DNA from: Dipteris shenzhenensis
Lineage: Eukaryota; Polypodiophyta; Polypodiopsida; Gleicheniales
Strand: one strand, 5' to 3'
Assembly (NCBI GenBank): GCA_047967505.1
Contig: CM106538.1
DNA: 64,000 bases
The position numbers and the translations under genes are program-made. The notes beneath the pieces are model-generated. The model searched no databases. It saw only the letters and a program-made list of their open reading frames with translations, and was not told the DNA's origin. The first letter of the stretch is position 1; each line of letters begins with the position of its first letter. This document shows positions 21,990-31,744 of the stretch, in pieces.

Positions 21990-23330
21990 TGCGGCCTGTC
22001 CATGCTTCATGAGGAGTCATAGTCTTCAATGCTCAAGTGGGTGGCACACATAACGGCATCCAACCAAAAAGACTTGCCCTTAATTAAGCATGCACCTGCC
22101 CATTTTCATTTCTGTTCTATTTTCTGCTCTACAAGTCCGTTGTGTTGCGGAGTGTATGGCACTCACTGTGCACTGATGTATGATACCCCAGGCTGCCAAA
22201 AATAAAAAAATTCACAGGATAAGTACTCACCCCCCCTGTCAGAGCGGAGGGTCAAGAGATTCCCCCACTCTCATTCTTTGAGAAGGCAAGAAAATGCTTG
22301 AAGCTAGAGAAGACATCTGACTTTAATTTCATGGGATAAATCCAAGTGAACCAAGTGAAGTCATCCACAAAAGTAACAAAGTAGTAGTATCCTCCAAGCG
22401 ATGATGTTTTTCATCAGCCCACATACATCACTCTATACAAGGTGAAACTTCCTGGATGCACCAAGGGTCCCCCCCCTCTTTTGGAAATGGGAACCCATGC
22501 ATTTTTCCCAATAAGCAGCCCTCGCATACATGTTTTGTAATTGCATGCATGGGTGGGAGATCTACCAACATGTCCTTTGAATGCATCTTCACCAAACTAT
22601 TAAAGTTTAGATGCCCCAATCTCTGATGCCGTAAATGAGTATAAAAAATTACAGATTCAGCAATGGCATTACCTTCTATAGCAACCTATTTTTCAAAGAT
22701 ATCAATCCTGTTAACAAGTGTCTCAATGAATACAATACAACTATCGTACTAGTTACCGTACACGGCACATCAATGACCATAACAAACTCTAATGCCATTT
22801 CTGGAGATGGCTGAAATAGAAATCAGATTCTTCTCGATACCGGAAACATACAAAACTTCCTGAAGTGTCACTGTATCACCTAACACTGATGTGACTTGCA
22901 CCTATCCAATCCCTTTCACGAGATAAGCTGCATTGTTTGCATAAGTGACAATGCCACCATGTGAAGCATCACTCAAGGACTGAAATAGAGACTTGCAAAA
23001 GCTAATGTGCTTAGAAGCACCACTGTCAAAATACGAGGCTGACTTAGAATTTGAAAGATAAAGTTGAAGCATGCATCTCTCGACTGTAGTGGCAGGACAC
23101 AACAAATGCCCACTCATTTTGAGCCAAGTTTGCTGCCTCATCAGGGTGATCATGGGTAGCATGAGCATGTGTGACTGCAAGACCATTTTGGTGTTTTTCC
23201 TTCTCCGAAGTAATGCGCTTCCGACATTCAGAGATGTCATGGCTAGGCTTCCTGCAATAATTACAGCACTGCTGCTTCTTCCCATCAGCAAGGCAAGAAG
23301 ATGAAGAGGTACTAGATGAAGGTTTGGTCT
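21990..23330 (-). mobile_element. Copia remnant (zinc knuckle, protease, integrase N-part)
   Basis: A minus-strand copia piece. From right to left it shows a zinc knuckle CNYCRKPSHDISEC (about 23220-23261), a protease ASYFDSGASKHISFCKSLF, GGIVTYANNAAYLVKGIG, a GAG-pre-integrase MGHLNFNSLVKMHSKD with HVCEGCLLGKMHGFPF (22428-22619), and broken integrase sequence down to about 21990. It is closely related to the copia at 25041-28456. Neither gag N-terminus nor RT is present. Confidence 0.8.
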
Positions 23331-23495
23331 TGCTGTATAACCGCGTCCAAAACCTGGAACGGACATCCTGAGGCACTCTCTGGCCCACCCAATGCCTCTC
23401 CCTCGAAGAGGTCCACATCGAAGAGTCCATCTGAAGCCTCCTGCCAATCCATGTGGTGTAGGAAAAGAAGGGCACCTCGTCCACCTGCTCGGCAA
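22428..23495 (-). pseudogene. Copia protease and GAG-pre-integrase region
   Basis: The catalytic DSG of the aspartic protease lies in SYFDSGASKHIS on the minus strand (about 23020-23035). The zinc-binding HVCEGCLLGKMH of the integrase N-terminus lies at about 22500-22540. The reading frame changes between 22619 and 22902. The right end (23331-23495) reads into sequence that is not recognisably copia. Confidence 0.7.
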
Positions 23496-23599
23496 GGCTG
23501 CCCCTGAAGAGCCAGAACCACTATCCCGAATCCCACTGGACCTCCCTCAAGAGCCTACCCTCCCAAAGCCAGAGGCGCCATCTCGGGGCATCCTACTCT

Positions 23600-23706
23600 G
23601 AGATATTGGGAGGGTCAATGTGCCACTCCTTCCCCAAAGGTCCCACCACTCTGACCATCTGCTTGTGAATCCCATCAAGACTCCCATCCATCTCTAGGTC
23701 TCTCTA
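23600..23706 (-). pseudogene. Small L1-type LINE fragment
   Basis: The minus strand reads EMDGSLDGIHKQMVRVVGPL and GKEWHID, matching 21341-21428 of LINE copy A (KMDGSLDGIHWQMIKVVGRL, GKEWHIE). It would lie just downstream of the point where the LINE at 28472 breaks off, so it may be a separated piece of that copy. Confidence 0.7.
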
Positions 23707-23716
23707 AAGTGAGTGC

Positions 23717-23743
23717 CTAGAAAGAAAGAAAGAAAGAAAGATA
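23717..23743. repeat. (AAAG)n microsatellite
   Basis: agaaagaaagaaagaaagaaag on the plus strand, at the presumed 3' end of the minus-strand retrosequence. Simple-repeat tails of this kind are common at LINE and SINE ends. Confidence 0.8.
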
Positions 23744-24815
23744 TATTAACGTCCTCGGAAGACCTCGCAGGTCTATGGGACAAAATACACAAACCAAAAA
23801 CTACAGCATCAGTTAGAGACCGAGAGTCTGTGAGTCTCTGGGGGAGTTACAACAACTCAGCCCCAGATTATTATAATAGCATAACATAAATACATTCACG
23901 TATTCTGTAAGAGTGATTTGAATAACATCAATTTAAGACTGAGAGTCTTTGGGTTTAGGTTTGAAATCTCTTATCAGTGCTTGCCCATCTCGGTAGACCG
24001 CCCATTTACCTTCCTTCCTTGCTTCTTTCACGTTGATGAGTTCATTTGCCCGTTGTTTGAGTTGGGTCATATTGAGCTCTTCAAATATCCAAATCCTAGT
24101 ACCTTTCAACTTGTTGGTTTGTCTAAGGATCTTGACCCTTGAGCTTTTTTCTTTGAAGTAAATACCTGCCTGGTTACCCTTTCAAGTGATGAAGCTTATG
24201 TCATTCTCATCCCAATCGACTTGTGGTACTGCCTTCTTGAGTTGAATGATCTTGCTCTCATCAATGTGTTCCTCGAAGCTCTTCCATTCCAAAACAGCTA
24301 AGGCAGCTGTCTTGCAATCCTCCAATGCGTAAAATCTTCTTGTTACTTACTATGGTTTGTTGCTCTCTTACCTCAGTATAGAGATCACATTTGTCGATCT
24401 TGTTGTGTATTGCTGCTGTAATTTCCTGTCCCGTGGATTTGAGCTGAGTGTTGACCATTTCTTGGACCTTGACTACGAGCTTTGGTGTCAGAGCCGCCGT
24501 GTTGCATTGCTGTAGGACTTCTTGTATTACCTCTTGTCTGCCTTCATTCTTCATTTCTGAAACTATCTTCTCCAGAGAATGCATCTCTGAGTGCTTGCTA
24601 TAGGAAATAAATCCGTTCGTATGAATCAAGCTTACTTTGAAATCTGTGATATAAGTCAGAGCATTGGGGGAAGGCGTCGATGTGATGGCAGCATAGGATG
24701 GCTTCTTGGTGGCTGGAGTTGATGGGAAAAGCTTTGTTTTTGGGAAGTCCATATTGAAAATGACCTGCGCAATCAGTGACCCCTTTATTGGAGCTAACAC
24801 CTCAGACTGAGCCAA
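23717..24815 (-). mobile_element. ORF1-like retrosequence with (CTTT)n tail
   Basis: A minus-strand open frame (24815-24261; likely ATG at 24752) shows a Ser/Pro-rich start. It then shows a helical, probably coiled-coil stretch (HSEMHSLEKIVSEMKNEGRQ, EVIQEVLQQC). After a frameshift near 24310 it continues with KGTRIWIFEELNMTQLKQRA and EARKEGKWAVYRDGQALIRD. That last pattern resembles the C-terminal domain of non-LTR ORF1 proteins (KG..I.I.EDL...R..L.....EARK.GK....R.G...I). About 200 bases of non-coding sequence follow, ending in a (CTTT)n/(AAAG)n run at 23717-23743. No RT follows. Family assignment is uncertain. Confidence 0.45.
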
Positions 24816-24884
24816 GGACTCAGCTCAGCCTGAGGCTGGGTTAACTGACGAAACCCCCCCTGTACAGCGAGCTATACAGCAAGA

Positions 24885-25035
24885 GGTACGGCTAGCAGGC
24901 GGCTGACGGGCTTGTAGGTGGAAGGGGCTAGCGGGTGGAGAGGCTAGCAGGGCGACGGCTAGCAAGCAGGCGGCGACAAAGAGCTAGCAGGTGGGGAGGC
25001 TGAGTGGCGGGGAGGCTGAGCGGCGGGGAGGCTGC
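24885..25035. repeat. GC-rich minisatellite (ggctagcaggcgg-like)
   Basis: Irregular repeats of ggctagc(a/g)ggyggc and ggctgagyggcggggag fill about 150 bases between the ORF1-like sequence and the copia integrase, which ends at about 25040. Probably a filler or expansion at the breakpoint of the copia truncation. Confidence 0.6.
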
Positions 25036-25040
25036 TCTCC

Positions 25041-27119
25041 TCGTTGTAACCAATAAATATGCATTTGATTGCCTTATCATCAAGCTTATGTCTCAGCTGA
25101 GATGGTACATGAACATATGCAAGAGACCCAAAAACTCTCATGTGTGAAAGTAAAGGCTTCCTGCCTTTCCATGCTTCATAAGGTGTAACAGTCTTCAATG
25201 CCCGTGTAGGTGATCTATTCAGCACATAGTTGGCACACATCACTGCATCAAGCCAAAATTTATTGGGCAAAGACTTGGCCTTAAGCGCCATCTCCATTGT
25301 GGACCTGTTTTTCCTTTCAGAAACCGGATTCTGTTGAGGAGTGTAAGGAGTAGTACATGAGTGAATAATGCCCCGTGAAGAGAGAAATGCATCAAACTCC
25401 TTTGACATATACTCCCCCCCCCCTATCTATGTTGAGGGTGACAAGCTTGCATCCTGATTCATTCTCAACCATATTCAGCCACCTCTAAAAGCATAAGAAA
25501 ACTTCAGATTTGGCTTTTAAAGGATATATCCAGCAATATCTTGTGAAATCATCAATGAGAGTCATGAAATACTTATACCCCCCAATGGCATTTGTCCTCA
25601 TTGGGCCACAGACATCACTGTGTACTAGCTGCAATTTCCGTTGTGAGAGTTTTGGACAATTCTTTTGAAAAGGAAACCGATGCATCTTACCCAAAAGACG
25701 ACCCTCACACACATGTTTGGAAACTGTGTGAGTTTGAGGTACATCATTTCCCATCTACTGTGAATGTAGCTTTGCAAGAGCTCTATAATTGAGATGACCC
25801 ATTCTCTCATGCCAAAGGTGAGTTTCAGCAAGCTGTGAATCTGGAATTGCAAATGCTTCAATAGAAAGTGCAGCTGAGAGATGATCAAGGTGATAAAGCC
25901 CCTTTTGCAAAGTGCCAGTGAGAACTATGGCATTGTCATCACGAAGATCATAAACTAGGCATCTGTAGCCATCAAAAATCACTCTGAAACCTAAAGTGGC
26001 AATTGCTGAAATTGAAATCAAGTTGACTTCAATTCCAGGCACAAAAAGAACATTTGTCAGAGTGACAGGATGGCTTGAAATGGATGTGAGCTGCACATCT
26101 CCAATTCCTTTTACAGCATATGAAGCATTATTAGCACATGTGACAGTCCCCCCTCGAGGTGCATCAGCTAAAGAATGAAACAACTGTCTGCAAGATGTGA
26201 CATGCTCGGAAGCACCACTATCAAAGTACCAGGACTGAGCATCATTAGCAGTAAAGAATGCATCAGCTTTGGAGGGATCAAATGAGCAATGGACAGCCCA
26301 TGCCCAATCATCCTAAAGAGCATGTGCATGTGAAGCATCTTCTGGCTCATGGGATTCAATAGCATGAGAGGCATTAACTGTCAATCCTGCTTTCTTTTTC
26401 TCCGAAGCAATGTGCTTCCTGCATTCTGAAATGTCATGTCCAGGCTTGCGACAATAGTTGCATCTTTTCTTCTTTGACTTATCTACTATATTTTTAGATG
26501 CATGGGAGGAATTGCAGCTTCTATGCGCAGATTTTGGCTTGCCCATAGGCTTGGAAGCCTTGCCTCTTCCTGTCTGCTATGAAGCAAATGCATGATCAGG
26601 AATAATGGCTTGTCTACTAGCTCTACTTTGCTCTTCTTGCAAAAGCAAAGTAACTAGCTGATCAAAAGAATAGTGATCTGGATTACCCATGGCCACTAAT
26701 CGAAGGGTTGTAGCAAACCCTTGATATGTATCTGGCAGTCCATTCAATGTGGTACTGACAAGCTGTGAATTTGGCACCACCTCATCAATGTTTGCAAGTT
26801 GTTCCATGAGGTCCTTAACCTTTGTCAAGTATGCATCCATAGAGTCACCTTCATTCATGCTGACTTCCTATAATTGCCTTCTCAAATATGCAACACGAGC
26901 CTCATTGCGAATCTGATAGAGAAGCCAATTTATCCCAAGCATCCTTTGCTGTCCTGCAAGACCGGATGTGTGGAATAATAATTCTCTTGCATGATAAAGC
27001 AATATTTGCTTTGCAACAAGAATATGTTTCATGAGATAAGACCACATCGGATAGTTGGTGCCATCCAACTTATCATCTTCACGAAGAATGCCAAATAGAT
27101 CTTGATTGTTCCCAGCCAT
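25041..27119 (-). pseudogene. Copia gag-protease-integrase with five TAG stops
   Basis: ATG at 27119 (MAGNNQDLFGILREDDKLDG). The gag core is DGTNYPMWSYLMK; the zinc knuckle CNYCRKPGHDISEC lies at about 26425-26466. The protease is YFDSGASEHVT; the GAG-pre-integrase is HERMGHLNYRALAKL with HVCEGRLLGKMH (second zinc Cys changed to Arg). The integrase has VHSDVCGPM, then DRGGEY where D-N-G-G is usual, and NPVSERKNRS. The frame is almost continuous. It is broken mainly by in-frame stops before EVSMNEG, QTGRGK, DDWAW, MGNDV and RWLNM, all TAG. Confidence 0.88.
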
Positions 27120-27369
27120 AGCAAATGTGATACCCTGAAAAAGACCTGAAAACCCAAAAAGCCTCAAGGCTATCACTGCAAAAAGCTGGCTGTCCAAAAA
27201 TGACAGCAAATATCTGCAAATTTCCGACCCAAATCAAAGAGCAAATGCAGATCTGACCAAATGTGACTGTGACAAGTAATGTTCACTGCAAAAACAGCAA
27301 ATCTGGCAAAAGCCCCAAATTTATTGAGGGCAAATAGGCCAAAAAGAGGGCAAATGCAGAAAAGCCCCA

Positions 27370-27515
27370 AATTTTGCTGAAATTTTTGCAAATGTGACCC
27401 AATGTATGCCAATCTGACTCAATGTCCTGCAGAAAAGACTCAATGTCTGAAAATCTGACTCAATGTCCTGCAAATGTGACTCAATGTTCTTGAATCTGTC
27501 CCAATGTATTGCAAT
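27370..27515. repeat. Short gactcaatgt(cctgca) repeats in copia leader
   Basis: tctgactcaatgtcctgca and variants (gactcaatgtctgaaa, gtgactcaatgttcttg, gtcccaatgtattgca) recur five to six times. They lie between gag and the GTAC island of the copia leader. Confidence 0.7.
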
Positions 27516-27736
27516 CAAAAGCGAAACTGCAGACCAAATCCCAAAAATAGCCTCAAGGCTTGCAACTGCAAAATTAGGACTTGCTGTCCACAAAATAACT
27601 GCAAAAGTGCACCTGTCCCAAAGTATGGAGCTCAAAATGTAGGCTTTCCAATCCATTGAAATGTCTTGAAATGATTTCAAACAGTAGAAGGAAGATAAGG
27701 ATAACAAAAATCCTCAAAAGCCCCAAATTTTGATAA

Positions 27737-28135
27737 TGTACTGTGAAGTACAAGCTATACGGACTGCAGGTACAACGTGCTGAGCAAGTACGGACTGCAA
27801 TGTACGGAACAAGTACGTGCAGTGTACGGATGCATGTACTTGACTGTACGGGTACAGATACGCTGTACGGATGCAGGTACTATGCTGTACGGTGATGTGG
27901 ATTCGAAACTGTACGGCTGTACGGTAGTGCAAGTACAACGCAAGTACGGTGATGCAAGTACAACGGAATTATGATTGTACGGTGATTGTACGGAACGCAC
28001 GACGAAGGTACGAAGCCCTGTACGGAGACGTACGTAGTGCAGTACGAAAATAGGTACGGAGCTGTACGAGGTAAGTACAGCGCAAGCACGACTATACGGA
28101 GCTGTGAGTATGGTTGTCCATACGGTACGACTGTA
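27737..28135. repeat. GTAC/GTACGG island in copia leader
   Basis: I count 29 GTAC tetramers in about 400 bases, many as tGTACGGa or gcaaGTAC. About 1.6 would be expected in random sequence. It lies between the primer-binding site (28205-28216) and gag, the same place as the island of the copia at 41099. GTAC is the core recognised by plant SBP/SPL factors and copper-response regulators; a role here is inference. Confidence 0.85.
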
Positions 28136-28204
28136 CAGATGAAGGAGCAGTGAAGCTGAAGGGAGCTGATGCGAGTCCGGGTGCAGGAGACGAATCTAAA
28201 TGCA

Positions 28205-28216
28205 GCTCTGATACCA
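28205..28216 (-). other. Primer-binding site (initiator Met-tRNA)
   Basis: The minus strand reads TGGTATCAGAGC one base inside the LTR end (...CCTACA). Perfect match to the plant copia consensus. Confidence 0.85.
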
Positions 28217-28217
28217 C

Positions 28218-28456
28218 TGTAGGATCATTGAATGAAAAGAGAGTGCAAGGTACAAAGAGTCGAAGAGTCACAGCCGTCACGTCAATCTTGAGTAGTGTGT
28301 GAAAAACAAAGTACATAGTACTTGTACCTAGACCTAGGACTAAGTGTCCTAGGTGTCACATAGGACTAAGTGTCCTATGTGGCATAAAAGGCACACAATA
28401 AACTAAGTGCCTATACCAATGCCTACAAGGCACATACTACAGCCTATAGGGCATCA
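28218..28456 (-). repeat. Copia 5' LTR
   Basis: About 240 bp on the minus strand, from TGATGCCCTATAGGC to CCTACA. It contains two copies of the self-complementary taggac-taagt-gtccta (28337-28376). The outer boundary is approximate because no second LTR copy exists in the window. Confidence 0.6.
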
Positions 28457-28471
28457 CTAGAACTAGGAGAA

Positions 28472-28877
28472 GATGGCCAATATCCTCAAGGGGACACCGG
28501 TCCAAGAGAATTGGCCCAACCACCTGCTGTCCATCCACACGCGAAGTCCCTCCCACCAGGACTCAAGGGTGGCTAGGTCAATCTCTCTCATCCGCTGCTC
28601 TGCCCCTCGCAGATGCGCTACGGTGCCAAGCCTCGCCTCTACCGCCATGGGTAATCTGCTCCATCTACCAAAGGACCCGGTCGATCCACTGTCCCACTGT
28701 GCCCAACCTATGTGAGTCTGTTGTCCGAGCATACGCCCCTCCTGATCTCGGATCTCTCGGTGCCAAACAAGGGGGTGACGCTCAAACTCCTCTCTGCATC
28801 TGGACTGAGCACGAATGAGGCCCCTTGCTAGTCTCTGTCAGACCCTATGGAGGCTCCTCATCAAGAAGGAACCCTTC
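28472..28877 (-). pseudogene. LINE copy C ORF2 C-terminal region (part 2)
   Basis: Reads HREIRDQEGRMLGQQTHIGW, AQWDSGSTGSFGRWSRLPMA and SWWEGLRVWMDSRWLGQFSW on the minus strand, equal to about 20970-21255 of copy A. The Gln in GWAQWDS here is a TAG stop in copy A. Confidence 0.85.
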
Positions 28878-28885
28878 CCCGTAAG
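28878..28885. repeat. Target-site duplication CCCGTAAG (left)
   Basis: The eight bases cccgtaag precede the hAT end at 28886 and are repeated at 31832-31839. Eight-base duplications are characteristic of the hAT superfamily. Removing the element and one copy restores the LINE sequence. Confidence 0.9.
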
Positions 28886-28976
28886 CATAGTTACCAGCCG
28901 AAATGGAAACGGAAGAAACGAAAAAAATGGAGTTTCCGGGCCCCGCCGAAACGGAAACGAAAGAAACGGCAATATG
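28886..28976. repeat. hAT left terminus with GAAACG subterminal repeats
   Basis: Begins CATAGTTACC; within 90 bases gaaacg/ggaaac occurs several times (ggaaacggaagaaacg, cgaaacggaaacgaaagaaacg). Subterminal repeats of this type are transposase-binding sites in known hAT elements. Confidence 0.8.
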
Positions 28977-29498
28977 ATACAATTATCTATACTTGAAGCT
29001 TCAGCCTTCAAGCATCAACGCATCATTCATGCCTCTAAGATTCTAAATTCTTGAATGATGCTTCAATAATCTAAAATCAACATGTATCATGAGTCATGAC
29101 TAACAAGTTTGGCATTACAAGAATCTGAAATTTAGAAGTTTGAAGTACTTTAAAGTTTAAACTTAGCACACAAGTTGAAACTTGAAACTTGAAAGTATCC
29201 AATTCCAGACTCCATAGATTATCATGATTCATGATCCACAAATTTCATGATCATGACTCATGACTCATGAGTCATGCAAGACTCAAAATAAAAGCGCCCA
29301 TGGATGATATAAAAAAAAGCAACAGGACTAGTGATCATCTGCATCATCCATGGACTCCTCGTCATCGTCATCCTCTGCGTCCTCAGATAAGCTTGAGGCA
29401 TCTGTGTCACTGTTTGAAGAAGAATCATCAACATCAGGATCAGGACCATCGGGTGCAACTGAAGTACTAGCACCATCTCCAGATGGTTGAGTGTATGA

Positions 29499-29708
29499 TC
29501 ATGTGTGGTGTGCTGGTGCTGACAGCTCCTCATACAACATGGTGTATATGTCCAGCTCCTCCCGTGGGATATCTGGTATGGCCTTCATCTTCTCCACGTC
29601 CACCTTGTCTACATTCACTTGGCGAGGTTCGGGGCAGCCGGCGGCGAACTCAAGGAGACGGAGGTTGCAATGACAAAACACCAACCGCTCCAATTGAGCC
29701 GTGCTCAA
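29499..29708 (-). pseudogene. hAT transposase C-terminal exon
   Basis: Minus strand, LSTAQLERLVFCHCNLRLLE followed by an acidic tail and a stop at 29499. The frame is open upstream as KKRNRLSTAQLERLV. The pattern (NRL...LV.C..NLRL) is the usual end of plant hAT transposases after the dimerisation region. Confidence 0.75.
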
Positions 29709-29935
29709 TCTGTTCCTCTTCTTTGTGTGAAAGAGGGCCCAAGTGCTCCAGTTCCTCTCACAAGGACCGGAACTGCAGTCCTGTGAGAGAACACGTATAG
29801 CAAGGCGTTTCTACCATAAGCCAATTAAGCCGAGATAAGTATCAGGAACTTGATAACTTTAAACATATTTGTAGTAGATAAAACTTCAAATTACTTAACG
29901 ACTAAGCTCTAGCTAGTGGCGTTGGAACTTGTCTC

Positions 29936-30204
29936 TTAGACTCTTACCAGAGTAGGAGTACAGTTGCCATATTTCTCCCCCCAGGAGACAGGTTGCAACT
30001 GTCTCTCTCGCAGCCTAGCCGTAGGTCGACCAAAGAAGAGGCTGTGATTGCGGAACAATAGAAGTTCATCCTCCATTCTTCGTTGCATCTCCAAGTCACC
30101 ACCCGTCCAATTTTGTAGATATTGTTGCATCCCCTCCTCCAACTCGTCATTCTCATATTGCTCTTGACTGCGCCAGAGCGGATGCAATACATGTGCCACC
30201 GCAT
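29936..30204 (-). pseudogene. hAT transposase, middle/C-terminal segment
   Basis: Minus strand, AHVLHPLWRSQEQYENDELE, then LLFRNHSLFFGRPTARLRER. It corresponds to the helical part of the RNase H-like fold after DUF659, where hAT proteins read A..L.P......Y. The catalytic residues cannot be located with certainty. Confidence 0.65.
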
Positions 30205-30406
30205 GGATTAGGCAGTGGAACCAATTCCACCGCTAATTCCATATAGCACGGATGGACTCAACCCTAACTCATGCCACAAGAAATTAGAATGCATTATGCA
30301 TGCAAATTTCATAGACTATAGATAATAGTACATACATAACATATATCTGAAAATTCCAGGCTTCATGATAACAAATTGCCATTTAGTAACTAAAAAGTCT
30401 TACTTA

Positions 30407-30685
30407 TCAGGCGATAGGTAAGTGTTTCTGTTGAGGGCCTCTCCAATCTTGTCCATAAACTCGTACAACCCTACAGTCTTGGCTCTCAAGAACATGGTTC
30501 CCTTGCAAGAAGACACTAAAATTGTACACATTCCTCTTGCGTGCATCTGACCATCCATCGCATAAGAGTGTGCATCCATATTTTTTCCAAGTCTCTTTCA
30601 AGGGCTTCATTTGGTCTTCCACACATTCCCTCTCTCTTCTTAGCTCTCTTGTCCGCAAGGCCTCATATGTACCATTCATACCCAA
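30407..30685 (-). pseudogene. hAT transposase DUF659 segment
   Basis: Minus strand, YEALRTRELRRERECVEDQM then KETWKKYGCTLLCDGWSDAR and RNVYNFSVFLQGNHVLESQD. The GCTLxxDGWSD motif is diagnostic for DUF659 and carries the first catalytic Asp of the transposase core. A frameshift lies between this and the BED segment near 30665-30720. Confidence 0.85.
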
Positions 30686-30716
30686 TGCGGCTTACGGCTC
30701 TCATGGCCTTCCTCCA

Positions 30717-31271
30717 TCATGTAGTCTTCGCCACATGAAAGGGTATTGCACACTGTATGAGGAGCTTTGTGAGCTCACTAGTGGCCTCCTTCACTGCTTG
30801 CTTTTGCAAGCGTGCTTGAATGCCAGACCTTTGCAGTGATCCTCTTTTCCCCGCACTAGCATCCACACTAATTGATCCATGTGGCAAGGGTGTTCTTGTA
30901 GCACTAGGACCCGCACTCGATGTAGTTGATGCCCCTCTACTTCTCTTTGCAGAACCCAATGTGCTGGCATCATCCAATGGCTCAGTGTCAGTAGCCTCTT
31001 CTTCATCTTGCAGCCCTTGTCCTCCACTTTTTGCAGCCAAGGCTGCCATACGCACACGCTTCCATTTTGTTAGGCCACCTTCCACTGGAGTAGGCACGAA
31101 CTCACAAGGTCCTACATCCTTGCTGGGAACACCTGCTAGATGGTCTTTCACCCGTGTGACAGACCCCGTTTTGCTTATGCCGCAATAGTTGCATCTCCAC
31201 TTCTTGGAGCCACCGCCTCCTTTATAACTATCCAGGAGGGAGACATGGACCCAATAAGCATCTCTCGGCAT
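30717..31271 (-). pseudogene. hAT transposase N-terminus with BED zinc finger
   Basis: The minus-strand ATG at 31271 (MPRDAYWVHVSLLDSYKGGG) is followed by the BED-type finger KKWRCNYCGISKTGSVTRVK, DHLAGVPSKDVGPC. The Cys pair and His/Cys spacing fit, although the usual terminal His/Cys pair is partly altered. A Ser/Ala-rich linker and the start of the core (LLIQCAIPFHVAKTT) follow. The finger would bind the subterminal repeats. Confidence 0.85.
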
Positions 31272-31690
31272 TGAGGAGGATGGAGAGGTGAGAAGGAGGA
31301 TGGAGAGGTCACAAGTGAGAAAGGATGAAGAGGTAGAAGGAGGATGAAGAGCTCAGAGGTAAAAGAGGATGGAGAGGTGGAAGGAGCCTGGAGGATCAGA
31401 GGTAGAAGTGAAGGAGGATGGAGAGGAGGAGGATGGAGAGGTAGAAGGTAAGATTAAAGAGAGGATGGAGAGAAGAAGGATGGAGGGATGGAGTCTGGAG
31501 AGCAGGCTGTCAAGCTGCAGCTTGCAAGATGGAGAAGATGGAGCAAAGGATGAAGAGGATGGAGAGAGAAGGATGGAGGTCCAAGGAAAACGGGATGGAG
31601 AGTCCAAGAGCAAAGGATGGAGAGAGCTTAGAGAAGGTGGAGAGAGCAGCAAGGATGCACAGGAGGAGTGGAACGGGCGGGAGGCGGCGA
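31260..31690. repeat. Purine-rich GGATGGAGAGG minisatellite in hAT 5' region
   Basis: Irregular repeats of gaggatggagaggt(a/g) fill about 430 bases upstream of the transposase start. The long charged open frames here are composition artefacts. Confidence 0.75.
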
Positions 31691-31744
31691 AAGATGAAGA
31701 GAGGCGGCGAAATCACGTTTTTAGGGTTTAGGGCAAAGCAGGTT

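Larger units (their letters stand above)
15385..21990 (+). mobile_element. Near-full-length L1-type LINE (copy A), decayed
   Basis: From left to right the element holds a pyrimidine-rich leader, an ORF1 with a DUF4283-like domain and basic and proline-rich tracts, and an ORF2 with endonuclease, reverse transcriptase and a C-terminal zinc-finger-type region. The family is present at least four times in the window (also about 4819-6235, 13372-13505 and 28472-34860). Stops and frameshifts occur in every domain, so it is inactive. At about 21990 minus-strand copia sequence starts without a visible poly(A). Confidence 0.85.
25041..28456 (-). mobile_element. Copia element, 5' LTR to integrase, 3' truncated
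   Basis: On the minus strand it holds a 5' LTR (about 28456-28218), a perfect primer-binding site, a 1.1 kb leader with a GTAC-rich island and gactcaatgt repeats, gag, zinc knuckle, protease, GAG-pre-integrase and integrase. It ends at about 25041 (IFIGYNEES). RT, RNase H and the 3' LTR are missing. It lies within the gap between LINE pieces at 23600-23706 and 28472, suggesting insertion in that LINE. Confidence 0.85.

Noticed and set aside
23331-23595. Minus-strand frame (EVPFFSYTTWIGRRLQMDSS) considered as part of the copia gag or the LINE
   Set aside because: It aligns with neither by eye; left unassigned rather than forced into a family.
25041-27119. All-TAG interruptions considered as recoding or a suppressed amber code
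   Set aside because: The PIG-A exons and the open copia at 43150 show normal use of stops; matched CAG/TGG codons in sister LINE copies fit deamination decay better.
27370-27515. Regular short repeats considered as a CRISPR-like or centromeric array
   Set aside because: Repeats are degenerate, unevenly spaced and lie in the leader of a plant copia element; the window is eukaryotic.
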